Numbered from the stretch's first letter, positions 15,173 through 27,041 are shown. The stretch is 64,000 nt of DNA from Bacteroidaceae bacterium (GCA_017529865.1 JAFXNA010000007.1:1-64000); one strand, 5' to 3'. The notes: generated from the sequence alone by a model not told the origin. Translations and numbers: made by a program.

Positions 15173-16543
15173 TTATTTCACAAGGACCTTGCGGCCATTG
15201 ATGATGTTAATGCCCTTCTGGAGGCTATTCGTACGTTGACCTCCCAAGTTATAGATAGCTTCACTTTGTGAGAGTGTAGGATTCTTGATTCCTACAGCAT
15301 TGGGGTCGTAAGAGTGAATCTCGATAGCTTCAATCTTGATATCATCGGCAGCAGCCTCCTTGGTGAATGCCAAGTTGAACTCACACCACGTATCTGGGAT
15401 TTCGAACTCGATGGTACGATCGTTGCCTACCTCTACAGTTTCCTTGAATACTACATCTTTCTTTCCAGAGAGTCGCTTGAGTTGTACAGTGACGGTCTTA
15501 CCAGCTTCGCCGATTGCGTTGAAGGTGAGGCGATAGTTGCCCTGAATGAACTGGAGCGATGGATAGACATTTGCATTGCCGTTAGAACCTGTATCCTGAT
15601 CCTTACCGTATGAGCAGATGGTGGTACCGCTATTGATGGTCCAGCCGTGACTCTTTGGAGCCCAACCTTCAGCCTCGATGCAGGGGCGGAACTTGAGTGT
15701 AGGATCGCAAGGATCGTCGAGTGTGTACTGCTTCATGAAGTTCCACATGGTCTTGCTGGCATTTCCATCCTCTGTGTTGCTTGTCTCAGGCGAGTGTCCC
15801 ATACCGTTCATTGAGTAGAATATGATGGGGAAGCCACCTTCGCCAGCCGCATAAGTCTTCTTGGTATACTTACCACTAACCGTCTTCGTTTCAGGCACAG
15901 GATTGCAACCATTGCGAGCCACCATGTTGTCGATAATCTTTGTAACATAAGCAGACTTCACAAGGTCGTCGTTCGTACCGTGGATATGGAGGAACGGCAC
16001 AGGACGATAGCCTGTGTGGTGGAGGTGGAACTCGTTGATGGGGTATCCACTGATGGAAGCGAAGGCAGCGAACTTGTCAGCCAAAAGGTTTGCAACCGTG
16101 TAGGTCATCATACCACCATTGGAGAATCCACAGCAGTAGATGCGCTTGCGGTCGATTGTGTAGGTCTTCGCTACATCCTCGATGATAGCAAGGATGTAAT
16201 CGATGTCGTTGCTCCATTCACCTGTAGAATTCCATCCTGGCAACTCCATATTGCCGAAGAATGGGAATTTCACGTTCTCACCATGTCCGTAAACCACGAT
16301 GATACCTTCTGTATTGGCGATAGCGTCGAACGAAGGTTGTTTGTTGTCGGACGAACCACCCGTTCCATGCAGACAGAATACGAGAGCGGTGTTTTCTTTT
16401 ACGTTGTTTGGTACATACAGACGATACTTACGGGTCTTTGTACCTACTTTGATGTTGACGGCCTTGTCGACCTTTGCTGCCCATGCGAAGGTTCCGCCTA
16501 CCATGAGCAATGCTGCGAAGAGCATGAATTTAAAAGTTCTCAT
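15173..16543 (-). CDS. Secreted CE1-like esterase (PHB depolymerase/feruloyl esterase family)
   Basis: This 456-residue protein has a signal peptide, then an alpha/beta-hydrolase resembling the LpqC/PHB-depolymerase family: oxyanion HGTGGSSD, nucleophile elbow GFSNGG, and late HIHGTNDDLV (acid) and GMGHSPE (His). Such enzymes release feruloyl or acetyl esters from plant polysaccharides. A beta-sandwich of about 110 residues, possibly a carbohydrate-binding module, follows. The tail YNLGGQ...GINIINGRKVLVK resembles that of the HExxH protein. NPTLSQSEA before the tail looks like a decayed hairpin repeat. A GH28 gene lies 45 nt upstream in the same direction, so the pair probably acts on pectin (inference). 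Confidence 0.82.
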   Translation of the reverse strand: MRTFKFMLFAALLMVGGTFAWAAKVDKAVNIKVGTKTRKYRLYVPNNVKENTALVFCLHGTGGSSDNKQPSFDAIANTEGIIVVYGHGENVKFPFFGNMELPGWNSTGEWSNDIDYILAIIEDVAKTYTIDRKRIYCCGFSNGGMMTYTVANLLADKFAAFASISGYPINEFHLHHTGYRPVPFLHIHGTNDDLVKSAYVTKIIDNMVARNGCNPVPETKTVSGKYTKKTYAAGEGGFPIIFYSMNGMGHSPETSNTEDGNASKTMWNFMKQYTLDDPCDPTLKFRPCIEAEGWAPKSHGWTINSGTTICSYGKDQDTGSNGNANVYPSLQFIQGNYRLTFNAIGEAGKTVTVQLKRLSGKKDVVFKETVEVGNDRTIEFEIPDTWCEFNLAFTKEAAADDIKIEAIEIHSYDPNAVGIKNPTLSQSEAIYNLGGQRTNSLQKGINIINGRKVLVK

Positions 16544-16588
16544 AATTTTGTTGTTTGTAAAAAGGAAAAAATGTTATTTACCATTTAA

Positions 16589-17935
16589 CTATTTACTATT
16601 TACCATTTTGCCATTCACCATGACATTTTTCGTTGTCAGGCGTTCGATGTATTCGGGGTGGAAGTCAGCATTACCAGCCTGAACGGTACAATCCTCAAAG
16701 AGGAAGTCGCGGAGGTGGTACTGATCCTCGCGAGGGGTGACATTGAAGAATGTCGCACACTCGAGATTGATGCGTCGCATTGTGATGTTATTGCTGTAGG
16801 ACATCGGGGTATCCTTACGGTCCTTGAGGTCGTAGAACTGTGTCCAAGGACGCACTAAGAGGAAATTCTTCGCATTACCTGTGATATCCTCAACGGTGAT
16901 GTATTCGTAGTGCTGAGGAGTATCGGGACGCATCTTGAGCCACAGCAGGTTGGTAGCCTCATCGACACGGATGCGTCGCAACACGATGTTGTGATCGTAG
17001 ATCGATTCGCTACCACAAGTGACACAACTGGCACAGAAGCCGAACGTGCAATCCTCGATGATGATGTTCTCATTACCTCCATTCTCAGGCATCTTCACGG
17101 GGTCGTCAGCCCAAGGGCCTTTACCACCTTTCAGCGCTACTGCATCATCGTCGACAGACATATAACACCCCTTCACCAACACGTTACGACAAGCATCGAT
17201 GTCGATAGCATCAGTGGAGGGAGCACGCACAGGTTTGTAGAGCGAAGTGATGTGTAGGTTGAGAAGTTTCACATTCTCTGACTTATAATAATGTGTGGTC
17301 CAGAACGGAGAATTCTGCAGACTGACATTCTCGATTTGTACGTTCTTACAATTCGAAATATAGACCAGTCGTGGACGCTGCTCGTCCTTGTTCGTACATT
17401 GCGGATTCCAACTGCGGCGCAACCAGAAAGCCTCCCAATATGGCAGACCGTTCCCGTCGATGGTTCCTTCACCTGAAATGGTAAATCCATCCAATCCGTC
17501 AGCATTCACCAACGCAGGGAAGTACTTACAAGTCTCGCCCTCGATACGAGTCATCATCACAGGGAAATCGCTGATATCGGTAGACCCTTTCAGCACCGCT
17601 CCTTTCTCGAGATAGAGGTGTGTACCTTGTTTGAAGAACAAGGCACCAGACATGAATGTGCCTGAAGGGATGACCATCACCCCACCCCCTTCGTTAGCGA
17701 TGCGGTCGATCAGGGCTTGCAGTTGTTGTGTATAGATTTTGCCATCCATCATCACCCCATAATCGGTGATGCGATAGTGTCGGCCTAAACGTGAGATGTC
17801 AACATGAATCGTATCACGAAACCACGCAGGAATCTCCGTACCATCAGGAAACAAGTCCTTCGTTGGCTTCTTTGCTGATGTAGCAGACACAACAACGGAT
17901 AACAGCGTAAGTGTGATTGTAAGTATTGTTTTCAT
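16589..17935 (-). CDS. Glycoside hydrolase family 28 (polygalacturonase-like)
   Basis: The 448-residue protein has an N-terminal signal peptide (MKTILTITLTLLSVVVSATS) and a right-handed beta-helix with GH28 landmarks: GEGTIDGNGLPYWEAFW, NSPFWTTHYYKSENVKL, the acidic catalytic segment CYMSVDDDAVALKGG and FGFCASCVTCGSES in place of the usual GHG motif. Many Bacteroidota homologues act on galacturonides or rhamnogalacturonan. Periplasmic or surface location is expected. It is transcribed leftward from a promoter that shares its CAATTG box with the divergent parC promoter. Confidence 0.88.
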   Translation of the reverse strand: MKTILTITLTLLSVVVSATSAKKPTKDLFPDGTEIPAWFRDTIHVDISRLGRHYRITDYGVMMDGKIYTQQLQALIDRIANEGGGVMVIPSGTFMSGALFFKQGTHLYLEKGAVLKGSTDISDFPVMMTRIEGETCKYFPALVNADGLDGFTISGEGTIDGNGLPYWEAFWLRRSWNPQCTNKDEQRPRLVYISNCKNVQIENVSLQNSPFWTTHYYKSENVKLLNLHITSLYKPVRAPSTDAIDIDACRNVLVKGCYMSVDDDAVALKGGKGPWADDPVKMPENGGNENIIIEDCTFGFCASCVTCGSESIYDHNIVLRRIRVDEATNLLWLKMRPDTPQHYEYITVEDITGNAKNFLLVRPWTQFYDLKDRKDTPMSYSNNITMRRINLECATFFNVTPREDQYHLRDFLFEDCTVQAGNADFHPEYIERLTTKNVMVNGKMVNSK

Positions 17936-17956
17936 CTCAATAAGTATTTATTGACC

Positions 17957-18018
17957 GCAAAATTAATAAATAATTGACAATTGACAATTGATAATTGATA
18001 ATTATTTTGTATTTTTGC
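17957..18018. promoter_or_regulatory. Divergent GH28/parC promoters sharing one CAATTG
   Basis: Leftward: -7 TAATTTTGC (17957-17965), 19-bp spacer, -33 ATTG (17985-17988). Rightward: -33 TTG (17988-17990), 19-bp spacer, -7 TATTTTTGC (18010-18018). Both -33 boxes come from the same palindromic CAATTG (17985-17990) inside an AATTGACAATTG repeat tract. Confidence 0.65.
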
Positions 18019-18034
18019 ACCAAATTGTTTACAA

Positions 18035-20974
<2,940 letters not shown>

Positions 20975-20977
20975 GCT

Positions 20978-21736
20978 ATGATCAGATTATTGTTCATCAT
21001 ACTGACCATCACCATTTCTTCTTGTGCTATGGCACAGGAGGACATACAGACAAAACCCGTCAAACGACTCTTGGTGGGCTTTGGTTCTGCGAATGTGATG
21101 GATACCTATCTGTCGCCCTACTCCTATAAACACAAGGACATACGCTTAGACTGGATGTACGAAGAATGCAGAGAAAAGAGGTTTGAAGGAGTGGGCCTAC
21201 ATTTCGCCACCATGGAGAACATGGCAAGAAACGTCCGCGAATACGACTTCGGCCTCTATATACATACTGCATTTCACCTCCTGCATCGTCACATAGGGCA
21301 ATTCGACATGAAGGCAGGTCCGATGGGCTATCTGTATGTCGGAGGACTGTATAACGAGCGAAATGGTAACAACCCTGCTCAGGCACGCCTTTCACTCATG
21401 GCTGACCTCTCTGCAATGGTTACCTACGACTTCTCACTATGGAACAAGTCATTCCAACTGGAGTATTCATTCGACATTCCGTTGGTCGGAGTGGCTTACT
21501 CGCCTCAGTTCGGACAGTCATACTACGAGCAATTTATGCTTGGTGACTACGACCATAACTGCGTCTTCGCCCATTTCATCAATACCCCTTCGCTGCGTCA
21601 TCGTCTGCTACTCAATTTCCCATTCTTCGACAAACGCTGGTTTGTGGGATATAACGGGGTGATGGACCAGTCGAAGTACAACGGCTTGCGTTATCACTCC
21701 TATAGTCATTCATTCTTAATCGGTTGGAAGCTATGA
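20978..21736 (+). CDS. DUF3316-like protein
   Basis: This 252-residue exported protein has a signal peptide (about residues 1-19) and a beta-rich body with motifs such as KHKDIRLDWMYEECREKR, DFGLYIHTAFHLLHR and FVGYNGVMDQSKYNGLRYHS. I associate this pattern with DUF3316, a Bacteroidota family probably located in the outer membrane. It begins 3 nt after parC and overlaps the next gene by ATGA, so it is in an operon with both. No function is known. Confidence 0.65.
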   Translation: MIRLLFIILTITISSCAMAQEDIQTKPVKRLLVGFGSANVMDTYLSPYSYKHKDIRLDWMYEECREKRFEGVGLHFATMENMARNVREYDFGLYIHTAFHLLHRHIGQFDMKAGPMGYLYVGGLYNERNGNNPAQARLSLMADLSAMVTYDFSLWNKSFQLEYSFDIPLVGVAYSPQFGQSYYEQFMLGDYDHNCVFAHFINTPSLRHRLLLNFPFFDKRWFVGYNGVMDQSKYNGLRYHSYSHSFLIGWKL

Positions 21737-22836
21737 AGAAAAAAAATAGAAACCTCCCCCGCCCCCTCCCAAGGAGGGGTGCCTTAAGGGTATTGTTCGC
21801 AGTCCTCTCCCCTTGGGGGAGAGTCAGAGAGGGGTTCCTTTTCATTCTTACAATATTCTTCCTGACGGCTTGTGTGGACGAAGAACTGCCTACGGCCGAC
21901 ACACCGCAAGGCAATTTGGACGCGTTGTGGCAACTGATGGACGAACGTTATTGCTTCTTCGATTATAAGAAAGCCGAATTAGGCGTAGACTGGGACGAAG
22001 TCCATGAGCGTTACCGCAAAAAACTGTCGCCAAAGATGAACGACCTGCAGCTGTTTGAAATCTGCTGTGCCATGATTGCCGAACTGAAGGACGGACATGT
22101 GAACATTGGCGCTTCGTTCGACTTAGGTCGCAATTGGAGCTATTGGGAGGACGAGCCAGAGAACTACTACGACTCGATTGCTCGCAGCTATCTCGGCCAT
22201 GATTACGGCATCGCAGCAAGTTTGAAATACAAGATTCTGGACGACAACATCGGCTATGTTCGCTGCGAGAGTTTCAACACCGGGCTGGGCAATGGCAACG
22301 TAAGCAGTATGCTGTCGATACTTGCTCCTTGCAATGGTCTGATCATCGATGTCCGCGGCAATAGCGGTGGAAGTCTGACGAATGCAGACTGTCTGGCATC
22401 GCATTTCACCAACGAGAAAATCCTAGTCGGCTACACCTATCACAAGACGGGTAAAGGACATAACGACTTCTCCCCCATGAAAGCCGACTATCTGGAACCT
22501 GCCAAAAGAACCCGCTGGCAGAAGCCGGTCGTAGTCATTACCAATCGACAGTGTTTCTCGGCCACGAACGACTTCGTGAAGATGATGCATTGTCTGCCTA
22601 ATGTCACCCTGCTGGGCGATAAGACAGGCGGTGGGTCGGGAATGCCGTTCATGCAGGAGCTTCCTTGCGGATGGAGCGTCCGCTATAGTGCAGTCGTTTC
22701 GGTCGATCGTGACAAGAAGCATATCGAATTCGGTATCGACCCCGATGTGAAGGTCAGCATGGACATGGGAGATGTCATGAAGAGGAAAGATACACTTATC
22801 GAACAGGCAAGAGCTATATTACATAAGGCGATTTAA
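21733..22836 (+). CDS. S41 family peptidase lipoprotein
   Basis: This C-terminal-processing-type serine peptidase has substrate-binding and catalytic segments GLIIDVRGNSGGSLTNA, VVVITNRQCFSATNDFVKMM (nucleophile Ser in FSAT) and LLGDKTGGGSGMPF. I chose the ATG at 21733-21735, which overlaps the stop of the DUF3316 gene. The signal sequence is odd: MKKKN is followed by about 30 residues encoded by a GC-rich hairpin repeat (LPRPLPRRGALRVLF...SPWGRVREG) before the hydrophobic core and lipobox (FILTIFFLTAC). The lipobox Cys suggests lipidation. A PDZ-type region lies in the N-terminal half. Confidence 0.82.
   Translation: MKKKNRNLPRPLPRRGALRVLFAVLSPWGRVREGFLFILTIFFLTACVDEELPTADTPQGNLDALWQLMDERYCFFDYKKAELGVDWDEVHERYRKKLSPKMNDLQLFEICCAMIAELKDGHVNIGASFDLGRNWSYWEDEPENYYDSIARSYLGHDYGIAASLKYKILDDNIGYVRCESFNTGLGNGNVSSMLSILAPCNGLIIDVRGNSGGSLTNADCLASHFTNEKILVGYTYHKTGKGHNDFSPMKADYLEPAKRTRWQKPVVVITNRQCFSATNDFVKMMHCLPNVTLLGDKTGGGSGMPFMQELPCGWSVRYSAVVSVDRDKKHIEFGIDPDVKVSMDMGDVMKRKDTLIEQARAILHKAI
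21750..21842. mobile_element. GC-rich hairpin element in frame in the S41 signal region
   Basis: Two hairpins (CCCCCTCCCAAGGAGGGG and CTCTCCCCTTGGGGGAGAG...GAGAGGGG) flank a short centre, as in the other intragenic copies. The whole unit is translated within the n-region of the lipoprotein signal peptide. Confidence 0.65.
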
Positions 22837-22855
22837 CGCAAACTAAAACGACATC

Positions 22856-24247
22856 ATGATCGATTACAGTGTCTTCAATGGGAAACGAGTCGCGTTCTTC
22901 ACACTGGGATGCAAGCTCAACTTTGCCGAGACTTCCACGCTCGGTGAGACACTGATGTCGTATGGTGTGACGAAAGCCAAGAAGGGCGAGGTGGCCGACA
23001 TCTGTATTGTCAACACCTGTACCGTTACTGCGATGGCCGACAGCAAATGCCGGCAAGCCATACACAAAATCATCAAGGATCATCCTGGTGCGTTGGTAGC
23101 CGTCACTGGCTGTTATGCCCAATTACAGCCCCAACTCATCAGCGACATTCCTGGAGTCAATATCGTGGTAGGAGCACAACAGCGTAGCGACCTGATTGAT
23201 CAGATATGCTATCAGTTACAGACCCACCCCCTTACCCCTCCCTGCATGGAGGGGAGTGGTCACCACGAGGCGTTATCATCGGATGGTAATTACTCCCCGC
23301 CCTCACAGGGAGGGGCACAGGGGGAGGGTCTGTTCTTCCCCTCCTGTTCACGTGGCGACCGCACTCGCTACTTCCTCAAAGTACAGGACGGTTGCAACTA
23401 CTTCTGCACCTACTGCACCATCCCTATGGCTCGTGGACGGAGTCGAAACGGAAGTATTGATTCGATGGTGGAACAAGCTAGACAGGTAGCAGCACAGGGC
23501 GGAAAGGAGATTGTGCTGACAGGTGTGAATATCGGCGATTTCGGACGAACCACAAAGGAAACATTCTTTGACTTGATTCAGGCACTCGACCAAGTGGAAG
23601 GCATCGAACGCTATCGCATTTCCTCCATCGAGCCCAACCTGCTGACCGACGAAATCATCGACTTCTGCGCCAGTTCCCAACGGTTCATGCCCCACTTCCA
23701 CATTCCGTTACAAAGCGGAAGCGACGAAGTGCTCCGACTGATGCATCGCCACTACGACACCGCCCTGTTCCAACATAAGGTGGAGCGCATCAAGCAACTG
23801 ATGCCTAACTGCTTCATCGGCGTAGATGTTATGACAGGTATGCGGGGAGAAACCGAAGCGTATTTCGAACAGGCATACGATTTTATCAAGAGCCTCGACA
23901 TCAGTCAGTTGCATGTCTTTACTTATTCTGAGCGACCAGGCACGAAAGCTCTGGAGATTCCTCATGTGGTCAGTCCGCAGGAGAAACACATCCGTACCCA
24001 ACGCCTCTTAGAGTTGTCAGACCAGAAGACCCACGATTTCTATCAGCACCACATCGGACAGACCGCACGTGTACTGCTCGAACATACCTCACGGCGCACA
24101 AAGCCGATGAACGGATTTACAGAAAACTATATCAGGGTTGAAATTCCTAACCAGCCCGAACTCGACAACCAGATTGTAGCAGTACAACTGGGCGAATTCA
24201 ATCAAACCAAAGATGCGCTATGTGCAAAGTTGCTATCGTCATATTAA
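22856..24247 (+). CDS. mtaB: MiaB-like tRNA methylthiotransferase (MtaB type) with insertion
   Basis: This radical-SAM methylthiotransferase of 463 residues matches the MtaB branch (2-methylthiolation of t6A37 in tRNA). The N-terminal UPF0004 domain has its three Cys (TLGCKLN, VNTCTVT, VTGCYAQ). The radical-SAM motif CNYFCTYCTIP and a TRAM-like C-terminus (LLEHTS...) follow. Residues about 122-158 (THPLTPPCMEGSG...GEGLFF) are not part of the family; they are encoded by a 110-bp mobile repeat inserted in frame in the linker between the UPF0004 and radical-SAM domains. The 3' end overlaps the GT2 gene by 28 nt. Confidence 0.88.
   Translation: MIDYSVFNGKRVAFFTLGCKLNFAETSTLGETLMSYGVTKAKKGEVADICIVNTCTVTAMADSKCRQAIHKIIKDHPGALVAVTGCYAQLQPQLISDIPGVNIVVGAQQRSDLIDQICYQLQTHPLTPPCMEGSGHHEALSSDGNYSPPSQGGAQGEGLFFPSCSRGDRTRYFLKVQDGCNYFCTYCTIPMARGRSRNGSIDSMVEQARQVAAQGGKEIVLTGVNIGDFGRTTKETFFDLIQALDQVEGIERYRISSIEPNLLTDEIIDFCASSQRFMPHFHIPLQSGSDEVLRLMHRHYDTALFQHKVERIKQLMPNCFIGVDVMTGMRGETEAYFEQAYDFIKSLDISQLHVFTYSERPGTKALEIPHVVSPQEKHIRTQRLLELSDQKTHDFYQHHIGQTARVLLEHTSRRTKPMNGFTENYIRVEIPNQPELDNQIVAVQLGEFNQTKDALCAKLLSSY
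23221..23330. mobile_element. 110-bp non-autonomous element in mtaB
   Basis: It begins GACCCACCCCCTTACCCCTC and ends in the inverted equivalent ...GGGGGAGGGTC. Each end is a hairpin (CCCCTCCCTGCATGGAGGGG and CCGCCCTCACAGGGAGGGG). Sub-terminal GGGGAGTGGT and GTAATTACTCCCC match the inner edges of the DUF559 elements in the leu operon. It differs from the copy in the next gene at only three positions. Confidence 0.85.
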
Positions 24248-25362
24248 ACTGGAACGGAGCGGATATGATGCACCGCTATCTACCTTCTGTCATCCAATGC
24301 TCACAAGGTGAAGGAGTAGAAGTCATCGTTGCCGATAACGCATCGACCGACAATTCCATCTCGCTGTTGCAAACAGAGTTTCCTAATATCCGCATCATCC
24401 GTCTCGATCAGAACTACGGCTTTGCTGATGGCTACAACCGAGCCCTGCGTGAAGTCGAAGCCACCTATTATTTATTGCTGAATAGCGATGTAGAAATACG
24501 TCAGCCCCAATGGCTGAACCCCATGATTGACTATCTGGACGCCCATCCACAAGTGGCAGCTTGCCAACCAAAGTTATTAAAGCTACAGACTCACCCCCTT
24601 ACCCCTCCCTGCATGGAGGGGAGTGGTCACCACGAGGCGTTACCATCGGATAGTAATTACTCCCCGCCCTCACAGGGAGGGGCACAGGGGGAGGGTCTCT
24701 TTTTCGAATACGCTGGTGCATCAGGTGGTTTTATCGACCGCTACGGCTACCCTTACTGTCGAGGCAGGGTGTTCGATACCATTGAGGATGACAAAGGGCA
24801 GTATGACGATATCGCATCGGTGATGTGGACAACAGGAGCAGCCATGATGGTACGCTCCGACATCTATTGGAAGGCTGGCGGTCTCGATGCACGCTTCTTT
24901 GCCCACATGGAAGAAATCGACCTCTGCTGGCGTATGCGAATCATGGGTTATGAGTTGGCATGCATTCCTCAGTCTACTGCTTACCACCTTGGTGGAGCCA
25001 CACTCAATCAAGGCAATCCACGCAAGACATTCCTCAACTTCCGCAACAACCTGCTGATGCTTTACAAGAATCTGCCAGATAGCAAACTGACCTCTGTGCT
25101 CCGAATGCGAACCTTACTCGACTGGGTAGCAGCCATTCAGTTCCTTGTCAAAGGCGACCCACAAAACATGAAAGCCATCTTCAAGGCACACAAAGAGTTC
25201 AAACTGTTGAAGCCCCAATATGCTACGATTCGTCAGCAGATTCAAGCCTATCGCACTTCAGTTGCATTGCAACCAGAGACATCCGACTTCTCACTCCTTT
25301 GGCAGTATTATGTCAAAGGGCGGAAAACCTACAAAGCCCTACACCTTATTAATATTAAATAA
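24220..25362 (+). CDS. Family 2 glycosyltransferase with insertion
   Basis: The 380-residue GT-A enzyme has VAIVILNWNGADMMHRYLPS, VIVADNASTDNS, LNSDVEI and EEIDLCWRMRIMGYE, matching GT2 rhamnosyl/glycosyltransferases used in envelope polysaccharide assembly. Residues about 123-159 (THPLTPPCMEGSG...GEGLFF) come from an in-frame 110-bp mobile repeat. It is placed just before the conserved FEYAGASGGFIDRYGYPYCRG segment. The gene starts inside mtaB (28-nt overlap). It is cytoplasmic or peripheral membrane; the sugar and acceptor are unknown. Confidence 0.88.
   Translation: MCKVAIVILNWNGADMMHRYLPSVIQCSQGEGVEVIVADNASTDNSISLLQTEFPNIRIIRLDQNYGFADGYNRALREVEATYYLLLNSDVEIRQPQWLNPMIDYLDAHPQVAACQPKLLKLQTHPLTPPCMEGSGHHEALPSDSNYSPPSQGGAQGEGLFFEYAGASGGFIDRYGYPYCRGRVFDTIEDDKGQYDDIASVMWTTGAAMMVRSDIYWKAGGLDARFFAHMEEIDLCWRMRIMGYELACIPQSTAYHLGGATLNQGNPRKTFLNFRNNLLMLYKNLPDSKLTSVLRMRTLLDWVAAIQFLVKGDPQNMKAIFKAHKEFKLLKPQYATIRQQIQAYRTSVALQPETSDFSLLWQYYVKGRKTYKALHLINIK
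24588..24697. mobile_element. 110-bp non-autonomous element in the GT2 gene
   Basis: It is the same length and orientation as the mtaB copy and matches it at 107 of 110 positions, about 1.3 kb downstream. It is read in the same frame, which adds the same peptide to two unrelated proteins. Confidence 0.85.
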
Positions 25363-25490
25363 GAGCATTTACAAATAACTCGTTTTCGCACACAACTTTG
25401 TTTTTGGTATCATTTTTCTATCAAAAATACAAAAAGCCTTACTTTTTTCATTTTTTTTGATGCTTTTGGTGGTTTTTTGCTATTTCTTGA
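25363..25490. other. AT-rich gap upstream of gdhA promoter
   Basis: This T-rich stretch contains a CAAAAATACAAAAAGCC segment reminiscent of other leaders in the window. There is no gene, and no strong terminator for the GT2 transcript. Confidence 0.5.
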
Positions 25491-25521
25491 TTGTCGTTCC
25501 ATAGAATATACGTAACTTTGC
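25491..25521 (+). promoter_or_regulatory. Promoter of glutamate dehydrogenase
   Basis: -33 TTG (25491-25493), 19-bp spacer, -7 TAACTTTGC (25513-25521). It leaves a leader of about 125 nt before the ATG at 25653. Confidence 0.65.
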
Positions 25522-25652
25522 ACCCGATTTCGAGAAAACAACACAGACACAGGATAAAATCGACAATCCTACTTGCGAAGTGTAAAGGAAAAGAAAGGTA
25601 AAAAAGAAAGTATATAAAGAAATTAAATAATTATCAACTAAACACGTAAATT

Positions 25653-26990
25653 ATGGACGCAAAGAAAGTCTTGGAAGATCTGAAAAGACGCTTCCCCAAC
25701 GAACCTGAGTATCATCAGGCAGTAGAAGAGGTTTTGGGTACTATCGAAGAAGAGTACAACAAGCACCCTGAGTTTGATAAGGTAAATTTGATTGAGCGCC
25801 TCTGCATTCCCGATAGAGTATATCAGTTCCGTGTAACTTGGATGGACGATAAGGGTCAGATTCAGACCAACATGGGTTATCGTATCCAGCACAACAATGC
25901 TATCGGTCCTTACAAAGGCGGTATCCGTTTCCACAGCAGTGTAAACCTCGGCATCTTGAAGTTCCTTGCTTTCGAGCAGACATTCAAGAACTCACTCACA
26001 ACGCTGCCTATGGGTGGTGGTAAAGGTGGTTCAGACTTCTCTCCACGTGGTAAGAGCAACGCAGAAGTAATGCGTTTCTGCCAGGCATTCATGCTTGAAT
26101 TAGGTCGCCACATCGGTCCAGACATCGACGTTCCAGCTGGTGATATCGGTGTAGGTGGTCGTGAAGTAGGCTACATGTTCGGCATGTACAAGAAGCTCAC
26201 TCGTGAGTACAGCGGTGTGCTGACTGGTAAGGGTATCGAATTCGGTGGTTCACTCATCCGTCCTGAAGCAACTGGTTACGGTACAGTTTACTTCCTCCGT
26301 GCTATGTTGAAGACAAAGGGTCAGACTGTAGAAGGTAAGAAGGTACTGATTTCAGGTGCAGGTAACGTAGCTCAGTATGCTGCTGAGAAGGTTCTGCAGT
26401 TGGGTGGTATCCCAATGACCATGTCCGACTCCGACGGTTATATCTACGATCCAGACGGTATCGATCGCGAGAAGCTCGATTACATCATGGAGCTGAAGCA
26501 AGTTTATCGTGGACGTATCAAGGAATATGCTGACAAGTATCCTACAGCTAAGTATGTAGCAGGTGCAAAGCCTTGGTTCGAGAAGGCTGACATCGCTCTG
26601 CCATGTGCTACTCAGAACGAGTTGAACGAAGAGGCAGCTAAGGCTCTCGTAGCAAACGGTGTCATCGCTGTTGCTGAAGGTGCTAACATGCCTACTACTC
26701 CAGAAGCTATCAAGGTATTCCAGCAGGCTAAGATTCTCTACTCTCCAGGTAAGGCAAGCAACGCAGGTGGTGTATCTGTATCAGGTCTTGAAATGTCTCA
26801 GAACTCTGAGCGTCTCAGCTGGTCAGCTGAAGAAGTTGACGCTAAATTGCTCTGGATCATGGAGAACATCCACGAGAACTGTGTGAAGTACGGTACTGAG
26901 AAGGATGGCTATGTTAACTACGTGAAGGGTGCAAATGTTGCCGGCTTCATGAAAGTTGCCAAAGCTATGATGGCTCAGGGTATTGTATAA
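25653..26990 (+). CDS. gdhA: Glutamate dehydrogenase (hexameric)
   Basis: This 445-residue enzyme of the small hexameric GDH class reversibly aminates 2-oxoglutarate to glutamate with NAD(P)H. It shows the substrate-binding PYKGGIRFHSSVNL and PMGGGKGGSDFSPRGKS motifs (catalytic Lys in the latter), a Rossmann segment KKVLISGAGNVAQYAAEKV, and EGANMPTTPEA. Codon use is smoother than in its neighbours (many GGT and GCT codons), as expected of a highly expressed gene. It has its own promoter and terminator, so it is probably monocistronic. Confidence 0.95.
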   Translation: MDAKKVLEDLKRRFPNEPEYHQAVEEVLGTIEEEYNKHPEFDKVNLIERLCIPDRVYQFRVTWMDDKGQIQTNMGYRIQHNNAIGPYKGGIRFHSSVNLGILKFLAFEQTFKNSLTTLPMGGGKGGSDFSPRGKSNAEVMRFCQAFMLELGRHIGPDIDVPAGDIGVGGREVGYMFGMYKKLTREYSGVLTGKGIEFGGSLIRPEATGYGTVYFLRAMLKTKGQTVEGKKVLISGAGNVAQYAAEKVLQLGGIPMTMSDSDGYIYDPDGIDREKLDYIMELKQVYRGRIKEYADKYPTAKYVAGAKPWFEKADIALPCATQNELNEEAAKALVANGVIAVAEGANMPTTPEAIKVFQQAKILYSPGKASNAGGVSVSGLEMSQNSERLSWSAEEVDAKLLWIMENIHENCVKYGTEKDGYVNYVKGANVAGFMKVAKAMMAQGIV

Positions 26991-27041
26991 TAGATTTTAT
27001 ATCTGGTTAAATAATAAGTTTTAAAACACGACAATTCGGGA

